Below the pieces are notes generated by a model. It worked only from the letters and a program-made list of their open reading frames with translations. It did not search any database and was not told where the DNA came from. A stretch of 64,000 nt of DNA from Thermococcus sp. MAR1 (GTDB lineage: Archaea; Methanobacteriota_B; Thermococci; Thermococcales; Thermococcaceae), in contig NZ_SNUF01000001.1 in NCBI RefSeq assembly GCF_012027305.1, positions 806,001 through 870,000 of the forward strand, written 5' to 3'. The translations under genes and the position numbers were made by a program. Shown piece after piece: positions 41,775 through 50,245 of the stretch (within the stretch, counting starts at the first letter, position 1; each line of letters starts with the position of its first letter).

Positions 41775-42674
41775 ATGGAGGTTCAGTGTCCCACTTGCTC
41801 GGCCAGGTTCAAGGTCCCCGATACGGTTAGCGTGGCCACGTGCCCCTACTGCGGCACAACCTTTCACGTCCACACTGGAGAGAAAAGCGAGGAGGAGCAC
41901 TTCTTCTTCCCACCGATGAGGAAAGATGCCGGGGGAGTTCTCCTTAAGTTCCTTTCAAGGCAGTACGGGGCTCCGGCCGATATAACCGGCGCGAGAATAA
42001 CGAAAAAGGAACTCCACTGGGTTCCGGTTTACTTCTTCTACCTCCACGGAAGGAGCACCCGCTGGTCCACCGTCGAGGAGGTGCGATTCCTTGGCATTCC
42101 GGCCGCCTCAAAGTTCATGAAGCTCCTTGACCACTACCCGTTCCCCATCAGAGGGAAGCGCTTTTTCGACGAAGCGACTGTGAAAAAAGGAAAATACTAC
42201 GAGCCTGAGCTGACGAAGGAGCAGGCGGAAGCTATGGCAAAGGCCGAGATGGAGGGCGCACTCAGGAGCGAGGCAAGAGAGGAGGACAAATCCGTGGGCG
42301 GAATGGAAATCGAGGTTCGATATCTGGGACTGATCCACTACCCAGTCTGGGAGGTTCACTATGAATACGGCGGGGAGAGCTTTGCCGGCTACGTCGATGG
42401 GACCGATGGGCGGGTTATCCTCGGTGAGTATCCTCTCATGAGCAGTGCCAGAAAAAAGGCGACGGTTTTGGGAGCCGGGGTTCTGGCGGCCGGCCTGGTC
42501 TTCGGCGTTGCCGCCGCAGGTGCGTACGGAAGTGCCTGGGGTCTCATCGGAGGTCTGATTCCTGCCGGCGTCGGGGCATTTGGGATATTCTCCAAGGGCT
42601 CCGTCAAGAGGAGGAAGGTCAGCGAGGTCATGAGGACCGGTGAGGGGAACCTGTATTTCAAGCCTATGAGGTGA
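41775..42674 (+). CDS. Zinc-ribbon membrane protein 2
   Basis: 299 residues from ATG 41775, GGTGAT before it. Same plan as protein 1: zinc ribbon CPTCSARFKV ... CPYCGTTF, a soluble middle (ELHWVPVYFFYLHGRS, GLIHYPVWEVHYEYGG) and two C-terminal hydrophobic helices (VLGAGVLAAGLVFGVAAAG, GLIGGLIPAGVGAFGIF). A gene duplication of the neighbour is likely. Function unknown; envelope association inferred. Confidence 0.8.
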   Translation: MEVQCPTCSARFKVPDTVSVATCPYCGTTFHVHTGEKSEEEHFFFPPMRKDAGGVLLKFLSRQYGAPADITGARITKKELHWVPVYFFYLHGRSTRWSTVEEVRFLGIPAASKFMKLLDHYPFPIRGKRFFDEATVKKGKYYEPELTKEQAEAMAKAEMEGALRSEAREEDKSVGGMEIEVRYLGLIHYPVWEVHYEYGGESFAGYVDGTDGRVILGEYPLMSSARKKATVLGAGVLAAGLVFGVAAAGAYGSAWGLIGGLIPAGVGAFGIFSKGSVKRRKVSEVMRTGEGNLYFKPMR

Positions 42675-42678
42675 TAAC

Positions 42679-43173
42679 ATGGGGAAGGAGACCAAACTTT
42701 TGGAGAAGATAGAACTGATCGTTCCCGGATACCACGGCTACAAGAAGAAGGAACTGCTCAGGGAGGACGACAGGATAGTACGGGGAAAGGTGGCAGACAT
42801 CATAGCTCTCGCACGGAAGGACCTTGAGAGGGCCATGCAGAGGTGTGCCATGCTTAACTGCGCCCAGCTGGTTGCGATAGACACCATGAGGAAAAAGCTA
42901 ATCGCCCTTGAGAGCAGGATCAGGCATGCCGAGGCGGGCTACTCCGGATACTTTGACAGGATATCGGTCAGGGAGAAGGAGATAGAGAGACTCATAGAGT
43001 ACGACGCAAAGCTGATAGAGACGGCTCAGGCGGTAGAAGCGGCCGTGAAGAGGCTCAACGGCGCTATGGCAGACCCGAATTCCCTGGGGATGGCGGTGTT
43101 TGAGCTCGATGATAAGGTGAGGGAACTCGAGGAGCTTCTCGATGGAAGAAAGAGGGTAATAATGGGTGATTGA
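42679..43173 (+). CDS. Coiled-coil protein of the SPFH operon
   Basis: 164 residues, almost entirely helical with charged heptads: KVADIIALARKDLERAMQR, TMRKKLIALESRIRHAE, REKEIERLIEYDAKLI and ELDDKVRELEELLDG. An N-terminal IVPGYHGYKKKELLREDDRIVR is short and conserved-looking. It occupies the operon position of PspA-like proteins in bacterial YdjFGHI-type clusters, though I do not see PspA homology. A partner or scaffold of the SPFH protein is likely. Confidence 0.75.
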   Translation: MGKETKLLEKIELIVPGYHGYKKKELLREDDRIVRGKVADIIALARKDLERAMQRCAMLNCAQLVAIDTMRKKLIALESRIRHAEAGYSGYFDRISVREKEIERLIEYDAKLIETAQAVEAAVKRLNGAMADPNSLGMAVFELDDKVRELEELLDGRKRVIMGD

Positions 43174-43174
43174 T

Positions 43175-44173
43175 ATGGTGCAGGTTATCGAATGGACGAA
43201 TCCCGGCGAGGACGAGATTATCTGGAGGTATCCCAACGAGGTCATCAAGTGGGGGGCCCAGCTGATAGTTCACGAGTACGAAGTGGCAATATTCATGCGC
43301 GACGGCAAGGTTTACGACGTCTTCGGGCCGGGCAGGCATACCCTAACGACGCAGAATTTACCCCTCCTCTACAAGCTCGTTGGCGGTTCAAACAGTCCCT
43401 TCAAGGCAACGGTGATATTCGTCAGTATGAAGCAGTTCCAGGGGCGCTATGGAGGAGAAACGCAGACGAGGGAGCTCGCTCCCGTCAAGTACTACGGCGT
43501 TTACTGGTTCAAGGTTTCTGATCCTGTTCTCTTCCTGACGGAAGTTGTCGGCGGCCAGAGCCTCTACGACACCCAGGACGTTACGAAGTTCATCAGGGCG
43601 TACTTCAACGAGGGCATGATGAAGCACCTCTCGGCCTATTCAATAGTCGACCTCTTCCAGAACCTTGACATGGTGAGCACGCAGGTAAAGGTCAAGCTCA
43701 TGGAGGACTTCCGCAGGTTGGGCCTTGAGCTGGTCGATGTGAAGATTGAAGGCGTTAACACCACCGACGAGTGGCGCCAGAGGCTCTTCTGGATAATGCA
43801 GACCGGCAACGCTCAAGCTGTTATGCAGATGGACACGGCGAAACAGGTGGCGGCGGAACTCGGAAAGAGTGAGGGTGCTGCTATCGGGGCTGGTATGATG
43901 ATAATGCCCCAGCTCCTCCAGCAACCGGCACAACCTGCTCAACCGACCCAGCCCTACGCCGGTGGAGGTGCTCCGCCGGCTGGATATCAAGGAGCCCAGC
44001 CTGCCGGAGCGGCTCAACCTAACCAGGAAATCTGCCCCTACTGCGGCAAGCCAATCCCGCCCGGAGCGCGCTTCTGCCCCTACTGCGGGCACGAAATTAA
44101 GCGCTGTCCCAACGGTCACATAGTTCCAGAGGGGGCGAAGTTCTGCCCGGTCTGCGGGGCAAAGATTGAGTGA
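43175..44173 (+). CDS. SPFH-domain protein with C-terminal double zinc ribbon
   Basis: 332 residues from ATG 43175; GTG 43166 overlaps its GGTGAT ribosome site. SPFH/band-7 domain about residues 5-230: VIEWTNPGEDEIIWRYPNEVIKWGAQLIVHEYEVAIF, VFGPGRHTLTTQNLPLL and LGLELVDVKIEGVNTTDEW. A Gln/Pro/Ala/Gly-rich linker (about 245-285) leads to two zinc ribbons: CPYCGKPIPPGARFCPYCGHEI and a second with C-x9-type spacing ending CPVCGAKIE. Architecture equals bacterial YdjI-like 'virion core' SPFH proteins. Probably a membrane-stress scaffold. Confidence 0.9.
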   Translation: MVQVIEWTNPGEDEIIWRYPNEVIKWGAQLIVHEYEVAIFMRDGKVYDVFGPGRHTLTTQNLPLLYKLVGGSNSPFKATVIFVSMKQFQGRYGGETQTRELAPVKYYGVYWFKVSDPVLFLTEVVGGQSLYDTQDVTKFIRAYFNEGMMKHLSAYSIVDLFQNLDMVSTQVKVKLMEDFRRLGLELVDVKIEGVNTTDEWRQRLFWIMQTGNAQAVMQMDTAKQVAAELGKSEGAAIGAGMMIMPQLLQQPAQPAQPTQPYAGGGAPPAGYQGAQPAGAAQPNQEICPYCGKPIPPGARFCPYCGHEIKRCPNGHIVPEGAKFCPVCGAKIE

Positions 44174-44297
44174 GCTTTTCATTTTTCTATTTCTCCAAAT
44201 CGATGAATTAGACGACTGTGCATCTGGTCCTTATGGAGGAATAAGCGACATTTTCACATTGGCTTTTTGCCAAAAACCATTTATACCTGGCAGGATT

Positions 44298-44314
44298 ACC
44301 ACCGAAATGGTGGT
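44298..44314 (+). promoter_or_regulatory. Dyad over the vapB leader
   Basis: ACCACC (44298-44303) and GGTGGT (44309-44314) form an inverted repeat that includes the ribosome binding site of vapB. TATA element CATTTATACC lies at 44278-44287, so the dyad covers the transcription start. Fits autoregulation by the AbrB-type antitoxin. Confidence 0.45.
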
Positions 44315-44317
44315 TAT

Positions 44318-44536
44318 ATGGAAACCCTGGTTAAGAAGTTTGACTCCCAGGGCCGGCTTCTCCTCCCGAAGGAGCTGAGGGAGAAGCTCGGTGAGGAGGT
44401 GATAATAGTCGATCTCGGAGACAGGGTGGAACTCCTTCCAAGGAAAAAGGCCAGCCTGAAGAAGTTCTTCGACAGCGTTGAGGTCGATGAACTGAAGGAG
44501 TGGAATGAGCTCAAGAAGGAGCTGTGGGCGGAATGA
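44318..44536 (+). CDS. vapB: AbrB-family antitoxin VapB
   Basis: 72 residues from ATG 44318. LVKKFDSQGRLLLPKELREKLGEEVIIVDLGDRVELLPR is the swapped-hairpin AbrB/SpoVT DNA-binding domain, followed by an acidic helix (FFDSVEVDELKEWNELKKEL) that should bind the toxin. The stop codon overlaps the vapC start (ATGA). Likely neutralises VapC and represses its own promoter. Confidence 0.9.
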   Translation: METLVKKFDSQGRLLLPKELREKLGEEVIIVDLGDRVELLPRKKASLKKFFDSVEVDELKEWNELKKELWAE

Positions 44537-44949
44537 GGTTCATAGATGCCAACGTCTTCATCTACGCGTTTCTGAAACCGAGAAAGGAGCCACCGGAGAA
44601 CGTTAAGCGAATCAAGGAACAGGCTAAGGAGATAATCTCAAGAATCAGCGAAGGAGAGCGCGTGATTACCACGGTCGTTCACCTGAGTGAAGTTGCCAAC
44701 GTCATCGAGAGCAGAGGTGGAAAGAGGAAGGCATCCGAGGTCGTTTTGACTGTTCTTACAAGCGAGAACATAGAGGTTTTGCCAGTTTCTGGGGGTGACT
44801 ATTTGAAGGCCGCAATCATAGCGGAAGAGAAGGACCTCGGAGTGAACGATGCTTTGGCCTATGTCAAGATGAAAGAACTCGGTATCGAGGGGATTTACAC
44901 CTTTGACGGAGACTTTGAAAAACTTGACGTCAGGATTCTAAGGAAATAA
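44533..44949 (+). CDS. vapC: PIN-domain toxin VapC
   Basis: 138 residues from ATG 44533. RFIDANVFIYAFL provides the first acidic residue, VVHLSEVANVIE the second (Glu), and VNDALAYVKMKELG with IYTFDGDFEKLD the remaining active-site acids. RNase toxin of the VapBC family. Unlike the pair at 974-1610, here the antitoxin is of the AbrB type, so the two modules should not cross-neutralise. Confidence 0.9.
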   Translation: MRFIDANVFIYAFLKPRKEPPENVKRIKEQAKEIISRISEGERVITTVVHLSEVANVIESRGGKRKASEVVLTVLTSENIEVLPVSGGDYLKAAIIAEEKDLGVNDALAYVKMKELGIEGIYTFDGDFEKLDVRILRK

Positions 44950-44968
44950 AAAGAGCTAAACGGGAGCA

Positions 44969-45985
44969 TCAAACCCCAAACCTCTCCTCGATGTAAGCCC
45001 TAATCAGCTTTCTCGTCGCTAGGAGGCCCTTAATGTGCGTCCTCTCCATGCCGTGGCTGGCATGGACTCCTGGGCCGATTAAAGCAACTCTAACGTCCCA
45101 GCCCGCCCTCAAGGCCGCCGAGCCGTCGGAGCCGTAGTAGGGGAACACGTCGACGACGTGGGGAATATCGTGCTTCTCAGCCAGTTCGATGAGTTTCGTC
45201 GTCATCTCGTAGTCGTACGGCCCGCTTGAATCCTTGGCCGCTATCGACACTGCCGTTTCCTTGCCCGCGACGCCCTCTCCAACGACGCCCATGTCAACGA
45301 CGAGGAGTTCCTTCATACTCCTCGGATAGCCTGCCGAACCGCCGTGGCCGACCTCTTCGTAGGGCGAGAAGAAGAATGCCACCGGGAGTTTTTCGAGTTC
45401 GTCCGACAAATCGAGGAGCAGGTCAATCATAACCGCAACGCTCGCCTTGTCGTCGAGGAAGTGGGCCTTGACAAAGCCGTTGACGTATTCAAACTTTGGG
45501 TCGAAGGCTATGAAGTCGCCGGGCCTTATGCCGAGCTTCTCCGTGTCCTCTTTCTTCTCAACGAGCTCGTCCAGGCGGATGTACATATTCTCCTCCTTGC
45601 GCTCCTTCTTACCGGCCTCCTTGTTCACGTGGACGCTCGGATTCTTGAGGAGAAGCGTCCCGCGGTAGCGTTTGCCCGAGCGGGTGATTATCGTGCAGTA
45701 CTCGCCCTCAAAGGCCGGAAGGTGAAGGCCGCCTATCCTGGTGAAGCTCAGGTGCCCGTTCGACAGGATTCCCGTAACCATCGCGCCGAGCGTATCTACA
45801 TGACCCGCTATGACGAGTTCTGGCTCGGGATGATTGCCGGCTATCAGGGCACCCTTGTTGGTGTAAAACGTCTTTATACCGCTCTCGTTGAGGAGCTGGG
45901 CAATGTGGGCTGTAACCTCCTTCGTATAGCCCGTTGGGGAAGGTATCTCAAGTATCTCCTTCAGAATCTCAACGACGCGCTCCAT
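44969..45985 (-). CDS. M42 family aminopeptidase (TET-type)
   Basis: 338 residues from ATG 45985, GGTGG upstream. Metal ligands and catalytic residues: VIAGHVDTLGAM, HFLDDKASVAV, FSPYEEVGHGG with the catalytic Glu pair, LVVDMGVVG, and VALIGPGVHASHGMERTH. SPTGYTKEV at the start is the usual M42 opening. Large self-compartmentalising aminopeptidase that trims peptides downstream of the proteasome. It lies 41 bases from the AEC transporter gene and may be co-transcribed with it. Confidence 0.93.
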   Translation of the reverse strand: MERVVEILKEILEIPSPTGYTKEVTAHIAQLLNESGIKTFYTNKGALIAGNHPEPELVIAGHVDTLGAMVTGILSNGHLSFTRIGGLHLPAFEGEYCTIITRSGKRYRGTLLLKNPSVHVNKEAGKKERKEENMYIRLDELVEKKEDTEKLGIRPGDFIAFDPKFEYVNGFVKAHFLDDKASVAVMIDLLLDLSDELEKLPVAFFFSPYEEVGHGGSAGYPRSMKELLVVDMGVVGEGVAGKETAVSIAAKDSSGPYDYEMTTKLIELAEKHDIPHVVDVFPYYGSDGSAALRAGWDVRVALIGPGVHASHGMERTHIKGLLATRKLIRAYIEERFGV

Positions 45986-46034
45986 CCTAACCACCGTTAA
46001 AAGCTCGCTCGAAGGGTTAAAAAGGGCATCGGTT

Positions 46035-46913
46035 TTAACCTATCAGTGCGCTGAATGAGAGGAAAAACGCCAGAACCAGGAGCGTCAGAACAACCGTCAC
46101 GCCTATAGCTTCCTCTGCTTTCAGGCCGTAGTGGGCGAGTATTACGTTCGCCATTATAGCTGGTGGCATCGAAGCCTCCACAAGGACGGCGTAATAAACA
46201 TCTCCAGTCCCTCGGAGAGTTAGAAATACGAGGATAAACGGAATAATGCTCCTGAAGAGCCCGACCTCCAGCAGGTGGCTCCACCTGAATTCCCTCAGGT
46301 TTATTATGGAGCCGAAGTATATGAGAAGCAGGGGTATGCTCCACCAGCCCACTGCCTTGGCCGGCTCAAGAATCCATTCTGGGAGCCTGATCCCCAGGAG
46401 TACGAGGGCAATGGCCAGCAAGTTGGCAGCAGTTGGAGGGAACTTCAGGGCCTTAATAAGGCTGTTTTTCACCGAGGCCTTTCCGCTTGAGTAGTGGGCC
46501 GCTATGAACGTTGCCAGAGGGAGGACGAGGAGGCTGTTGGTGGTCGAATAGAGTATGGCTGGTGTTATATCGCTGAGGAAGAGGCTTGCTATTGGAAAGC
46601 CCATGGCGGCCGTGTTCGGATAAGCCGAGAGGATCATAAGCGCCCCGGCCCAGTTCTCGTCCCCAACGAAGCGGCGGGCGTAGAGGTAAGAAAGGCCGAG
46701 GCTCAGGGCTATTATAAGGAGCACGTAGAGGAAGACGAGCCTTATGCTCAGGAGGTACGCGAGGTCTTTGCTAGCAACGTTGCCGAAGACGAAGAGCGTG
46801 AGAAGAAACCTTGTTGAGAGTACGTTAAGCCATCTGAAGGGCCTATCGTCCCTGATTATCCTTTTAAGTATGTACCCCGCCGCTATGAGGGTAAGCATCT
46901 GATAGACATCCAT
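46035..46913 (-). CDS. AEC-family transporter
   Basis: 292 residues, about ten membrane helices. NPTA-type features: LSAYPNTAAMGFPIASLFL, ALKFPPTAANLLAIALVLL, WWSIPLLLIYFGSIINL, and VEASMPPAIMANVILAHYG are diagnostic of the auxin efflux carrier family. In prokaryotes members move organic acids or amino acids; substrate unknown. Its promoter (CGCTTAAATCC, about 46925-46935) is divergent from the ArsR-type regulator. Confidence 0.88.
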   Translation of the reverse strand: MDVYQMLTLIAAGYILKRIIRDDRPFRWLNVLSTRFLLTLFVFGNVASKDLAYLLSIRLVFLYVLLIIALSLGLSYLYARRFVGDENWAGALMILSAYPNTAAMGFPIASLFLSDITPAILYSTTNSLLVLPLATFIAAHYSSGKASVKNSLIKALKFPPTAANLLAIALVLLGIRLPEWILEPAKAVGWWSIPLLLIYFGSIINLREFRWSHLLEVGLFRSIIPFILVFLTLRGTGDVYYAVLVEASMPPAIMANVILAHYGLKAEEAIGVTVVLTLLVLAFFLSFSALIG

Positions 46914-46967
46914 GGCTGAGACTGGGATTTAAGCGTTAAAACGTTTTTGGCACATCGACCGATAAAC

Positions 46968-47034
46968 TTTTATATACCTAGCGCACTAGTTAAGTACAGA
47001 AAATTGTACTACAAAAATCTGTACCTGGTGGTAC
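46968..47034 (+). promoter_or_regulatory. Promoter and long dyad operator of the ArsR-type gene
   Basis: TATA element TTTTATATACC at 46968-46978. It is followed by a 31-base dyad (46994-47024) centred on C47009: outer arms GTACAGA/TCTGTAC and inner arms TTGTA/TACAA are exact, and only the three bases between them break symmetry. A further GTACC/GGTAC pair spans 47021-47034. GTAC recurs four times. Position over the transcription start fits repression, probably by the encoded regulator itself. Confidence 0.7.
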
Positions 47035-47035
47035 C

Positions 47036-47446
47036 ATGGAGGATCTCAGAGTCCAGCTCGAGGAGCTGAAGAAGAGGCTAGAGGTGCTGGAGGAGAGCAT
47101 TGACCCCGTTGATGAGGTCATGCTCTCGATAAAGGCCCGCCTCAGGAGAAAGCTCGAAGGTGGAAGTTTGCCAGAGATAGACGAGGAGAGAGCTGCGAGA
47201 ACCCTCAAGGCCCTCGCCAACCCGGACAGGATAAGGATACTCAAAATGCTCTCCGAGGGGCCGATGGGCTTCAAGGAAATAAAGGATGCCCTTGGGGTGG
47301 AAAGCCCCACGGTTTCCCACCACCTGAAGCTCCTGGTGAAAACCCGGATGGTGAGAAAGGGGGAAAGATACGAAATATCGCCCGATGGACGTCTCTTTTT
47401 GCGCTTGCTTGAGATAATAACTGCCCTCGAGGAGGTGGAAGAATGA
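47036..47446 (+). CDS. ArsR-type winged-helix regulator with N-terminal coiled coil
   Basis: 136 residues. An N-terminal coiled coil (LEELKKRLEVLEESIDPVDEVM) precedes a winged helix: RTLKALANPDRIRILKMLSEG, FKEIKDALGVESPTVSHHLKLLVKTRMVRKGERYEISPDGRLFLR. No metal-binding cysteine is present, so sensing is not of the classic ArsR metal type. Its stop overlaps the next gene (ATGA). It most likely controls its own operon through the dyad upstream. Confidence 0.88.
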   Translation: MEDLRVQLEELKKRLEVLEESIDPVDEVMLSIKARLRRKLEGGSLPEIDEERAARTLKALANPDRIRILKMLSEGPMGFKEIKDALGVESPTVSHHLKLLVKTRMVRKGERYEISPDGRLFLRLLEIITALEEVEE

Positions 47447-48741
47447 GTTTTGGATGGAAGTACCAAGCCTATCATAAAAGCCCAAGGTTTAAGCTGGCGG
47501 AGTACCTTAAGGCCCTCACGGCGATACTGCTCATTGCGTGGCTGTTCAAGGGGCCGCTGAGGCTTGAGGCATACAACGATCAGCTGGTGTACGCAATAGT
47601 GGCGCTCCTGTTCGCCTTCGAGCTGCTGAGCGTCGGCAAATGGTTCGGAGTAACGATAAGCGGAATAGTCTTTGCTTTGGCTAAAGGCTTCTTCTGGACG
47701 AGCGTTTTCCTGTTCTTCGGCCAGTGGCTGGGAATGAGCGAAGCCCTCCACGACTACGCGGGAACGGCCTTCGCTTATGCAGTCGTCCTCGTCATAGCGG
47801 GAATTCTGCTGGCTAAGTTCGATGAGAGAAAATTTGACATCAAAGTTGAAGGTAAGGCCTACGAGTTCAGCGGGGCAGACTTCGGCGAGGTGAAGCTCAG
47901 GGGGACTGGCAAGGCCTATCCCGTGAAGTTTGGAAGGAAGAACGTTGCCTGGGTGATAGATGGAAGCGTTGAAGTCGAGGCGGAGACACCGCTCGGGAGG
48001 ATAACGAAAAGGCTCCTCAGCCCGGTCATCGTGTGGACCGAGGAGAGGATAGCCGGGCGGAAAACTTCCGCGGATCCCGGCTTTGTCTCAAGGGTGAACG
48101 ACCTCGTGAACCCCGACAGGCTTTACAAGAAGGGCAAGAGGGACAGCGTAGTTGACCTCGGCTTCATCAAGGTCTACGAGGGCGAAGGCTTTGAGTACGT
48201 GAAACTGCCCTTCATCGAGGTCATAGAGACGCCGGGCGGTGAGGAGGTCAAGATAGGCCCGATGAGGTTCCGGGAGGGCAACCCTGAGATGCCCCCGGCT
48301 GAGATGCTGACCATACGAGAACTCCATAACGGCTTCCAGCTCACCAAGGTCGGCGAGAGGCTGAAGGTCCAGACCGACGAGTACTCCATCGAGGTCGACG
48401 GTGAGAGGGTGACCTACCGGAGCGGAAACGAAGTTCTGAGCCTTGGTGAGACTGTCTCGCTCCGCTCGGGAGACGTCTCGGTCAGCGTTGGCAGGGGAAG
48501 GGCCAAGATACGCATTGAGGACGTCGTCATTTCAGCCAGAGAGGGCAAAGTCAGGATAAGGGCCGGAGGAAGGACTTACACGGTGGAAGACCCAGATGCA
48601 TACAGGCTCGTCATGGAGAAGGCGAAGGATATAGTGGAGGAGCAGAGCGCCGAGCTGATAGAGGGCCTTGGCATAGACAGAACCCTGCTCAACAGGCGCG
48701 TGAAGGAGCTTCTCGACGAGCTGATGGGCTATATCGGGTGA
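47443..48741 (+). CDS. Membrane protein with C-terminal beta-rich domain
   Basis: 432 residues. Four hydrophobic segments lie in the first 130 residues (YLKALTAILLIAWLF, LVYAIVALLFAFELL, GFFWTSVFLFFGQWL, AYAVVLVIAGILLA). A long beta-rich part follows, with repeated short strands near the C-terminus (SIEVDGERVTYRSGNEVLSL, VSVSVGRGRAKIRIEDV), then a helix. Family not recognised. Co-transcribed with the regulator, and in plan like membrane-anchored toast-rack proteins of bacterial envelope-stress operons. Confidence 0.75.
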   Translation: MSFGWKYQAYHKSPRFKLAEYLKALTAILLIAWLFKGPLRLEAYNDQLVYAIVALLFAFELLSVGKWFGVTISGIVFALAKGFFWTSVFLFFGQWLGMSEALHDYAGTAFAYAVVLVIAGILLAKFDERKFDIKVEGKAYEFSGADFGEVKLRGTGKAYPVKFGRKNVAWVIDGSVEVEAETPLGRITKRLLSPVIVWTEERIAGRKTSADPGFVSRVNDLVNPDRLYKKGKRDSVVDLGFIKVYEGEGFEYVKLPFIEVIETPGGEEVKIGPMRFREGNPEMPPAEMLTIRELHNGFQLTKVGERLKVQTDEYSIEVDGERVTYRSGNEVLSLGETVSLRSGDVSVSVGRGRAKIRIEDVVISAREGKVRIRAGGRTYTVEDPDAYRLVMEKAKDIVEEQSAELIEGLGIDRTLLNRRVKELLDELMGYIG

Positions 48742-48826
48742 GGGGAATGGAAGCCACTGCCGTCCAGAGGCCTCCGCAGAGGGATTCCGTCGGTGGAAAT
48801 GGGGATGGGGGGCTCAAAAAGGCATC

Positions 48827-48849
48827 GGGGCATGAAAAGCCCCTTTTTG
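48827..48849 (+). terminator. Hairpin followed by T5
   Basis: GGGGC (48827-48831) and GCCCC (48839-48843) with a seven-base loop, then TTTTT at 48844-48848. A wider pair CAAAAAGG (48815-48822) and CCTTTTTG (48842-48849) competes with it. It lies in the 124-base gap before the toast-rack genes and probably terminates or attenuates the regulator transcript. Confidence 0.5.
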
Positions 48850-48865
48850 ATTTCCTCCCGGAGGG

Positions 48866-49546
48866 ATGGCTGTGAGGTTTGAAGGCATCGAAGAGGTCTG
48901 GATGAAGCTCGTCGACGTTGACCTCAAAATAGCCGCCTGGGACAGGGACTACGTGGAGCTTAATCCCCGCTCAGAGAAGGGCATCAAAGTCCGGGTCAAA
49001 GACGGCAGGCTTTCGGTGGACTACAAGGCCCTATGGAAGCTCGGAAAGACCATAAAGCGGGACAGGGGCCTGGAACCCCTGGAACTCCGCGTCCCTTTCG
49101 GGGTTCCGGTTTCGGTAGGGATTAAGAGAGGAGAAGTCACGGCAGAGGGCGTGCGCTTTGAGAGCCTTTCGGTCGGCGAGTGCAAAACCTCGCTAAAAAG
49201 ATGCATCATTGGAGACCTAATCTCCGCCGTCTCCACCCTCAGCGGATCAGTTGTGGTGAAGGAAAAGGCGTCCGTAATGGCAATAGCCGGGAGGGTCACC
49301 CTGAAGGTTGAGGAACTTGATGGGGACATCGAGGCTGTCAGCAATATGGGAATACTAAAGCTGGCTATCCCGATTGACTCCGACGCCTCGATAAAAGTTG
49401 AGGACAACGGAGGGGTCGTTAAGCTGGAAGGTATCAACCCGAAAGACCCCATCCTCGGGGATGGAAGGAACACGGTAACGCTCAGGGCGGAGATTGGGGG
49501 GATACTGGAGCTGTCCATCTTGGAAGGTGATGAGGATGATATTTGA
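48866..49546 (+). CDS. DUF4097/toast-rack-like beta-helix protein 1
   Basis: 226 residues, no membrane segment. Regular short strands: VWMKLVDVDLKIAAWDRDYVEL, VRVKDGRLSVDY, VPFGVPVSVGIKRGEVTAEGVRFESLSVGECK, SGSVVVKEKASVMAIAGRVTLKVEELDGDIEAVSNMG. This is the right-handed beta pattern of DUF4097 (toast rack) domains, which accompany PspC/LiaF stress proteins in bacteria. Overlaps the next gene by 11 bases. Confidence 0.72.
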   Translation: MAVRFEGIEEVWMKLVDVDLKIAAWDRDYVELNPRSEKGIKVRVKDGRLSVDYKALWKLGKTIKRDRGLEPLELRVPFGVPVSVGIKRGEVTAEGVRFESLSVGECKTSLKRCIIGDLISAVSTLSGSVVVKEKASVMAIAGRVTLKVEELDGDIEAVSNMGILKLAIPIDSDASIKVEDNGGVVKLEGINPKDPILGDGRNTVTLRAEIGGILELSILEGDEDDI

Positions 49547-50189
49547 AAACGTCCGAGAAGTTGAGATAAATGCCACCAACGGCCGGATCGAGATAGAGGG
49601 CTGGGAAAACGACTACGCCGAGGTGAACTACACCGTCCACGGCGAGGTAAACGTTGAAGTCGAGCAGAAGGGAAGCAGGCTCATCATCCGGGAGGAGCCG
49701 AAGAAGAGGTTCCTGAACCTGCTCAGGGGAAACGGCTGGGCCGAGATAGTTGTGAAGGTTCCACGGAGCGTCCCGGTGAAGGCCAGAAACGTGAACGGTG
49801 AGCTTAAGGCCAGGAGCGTGCGCTTTGAGGACGTCACGACGGTAAACGGCGAAATAAGCCTAGAAGACTGCGAGGCCGAAAAGCTCAACACCGTGAACGG
49901 TGAGGTACGGGCCCATCTAACGGTCGCCGGACCGCTCCAAGCTAAAACCGTGAACGGGGAAATCGAGCTTACCATCGAGGAGCTTGAGGGGGACGTCGAG
50001 GTAAGCTGCGTTAACGGAGACATCGTGCTTCGCCTGACCGAGTTCTGCGATGCTAGGATTGTCAGCAAAAGGGTCAACGGAGACGTCAAGCTGGTCGGGG
50101 TAGATCCTGACGAACCAATTATAGGGACTGGTGAGTTCGAAGTTAAGGTCAGCACCGTGAACGGCGACATTAGGGTCGAACTGATTTAG
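49536..50189 (+). CDS. DUF4097/toast-rack-like beta-helix protein 2
   Basis: 217 residues from ATG 49536, GGTGAT before it; ATG 49530 is an alternative. Clear internal repeats of a VNGE/VNGD turn: ARNVNGELKA, TVNGEISLE, TVNGEVRAHL, TVNGEIELTI, CVNGDIVLRL, RVNGDVKLVG and TVNGDIRVEL, spaced about 20 residues. This is the DUF4097 beta-solenoid. A paralogue of protein 1, with stronger repeats. It follows the same operon; role presumed in envelope-stress scaffolding. Confidence 0.8.
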   Translation: MIFENVREVEINATNGRIEIEGWENDYAEVNYTVHGEVNVEVEQKGSRLIIREEPKKRFLNLLRGNGWAEIVVKVPRSVPVKARNVNGELKARSVRFEDVTTVNGEISLEDCEAEKLNTVNGEVRAHLTVAGPLQAKTVNGEIELTIEELEGDVEVSCVNGDIVLRLTEFCDARIVSKRVNGDVKLVGVDPDEPIIGTGEFEVKVSTVNGDIRVELI

Positions 50190-50202
50190 TTCTTTAATTC
50201 TT

Positions 50203-50224
50203 CAATTACTTAATTCGGTAATTG
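50203..50224. promoter_or_regulatory. Inverted repeat CAATTAC/GTAATTG
   Basis: Exact 7-base arms at 50203-50209 and 50218-50224 with an eight-base AT-rich loop, in the 56-base gap before the MFS gene. Could be an operator or a weak terminator. Confidence 0.35.
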
Positions 50225-50245
50225 GGCTAGTGGGGGTTAGATGAG

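Noticed and set aside
44207-44260. CGATGAA in the gap before vapB as a C/D RNA
   Set aside because: No CTGA box follows and no guide resembles rRNA.
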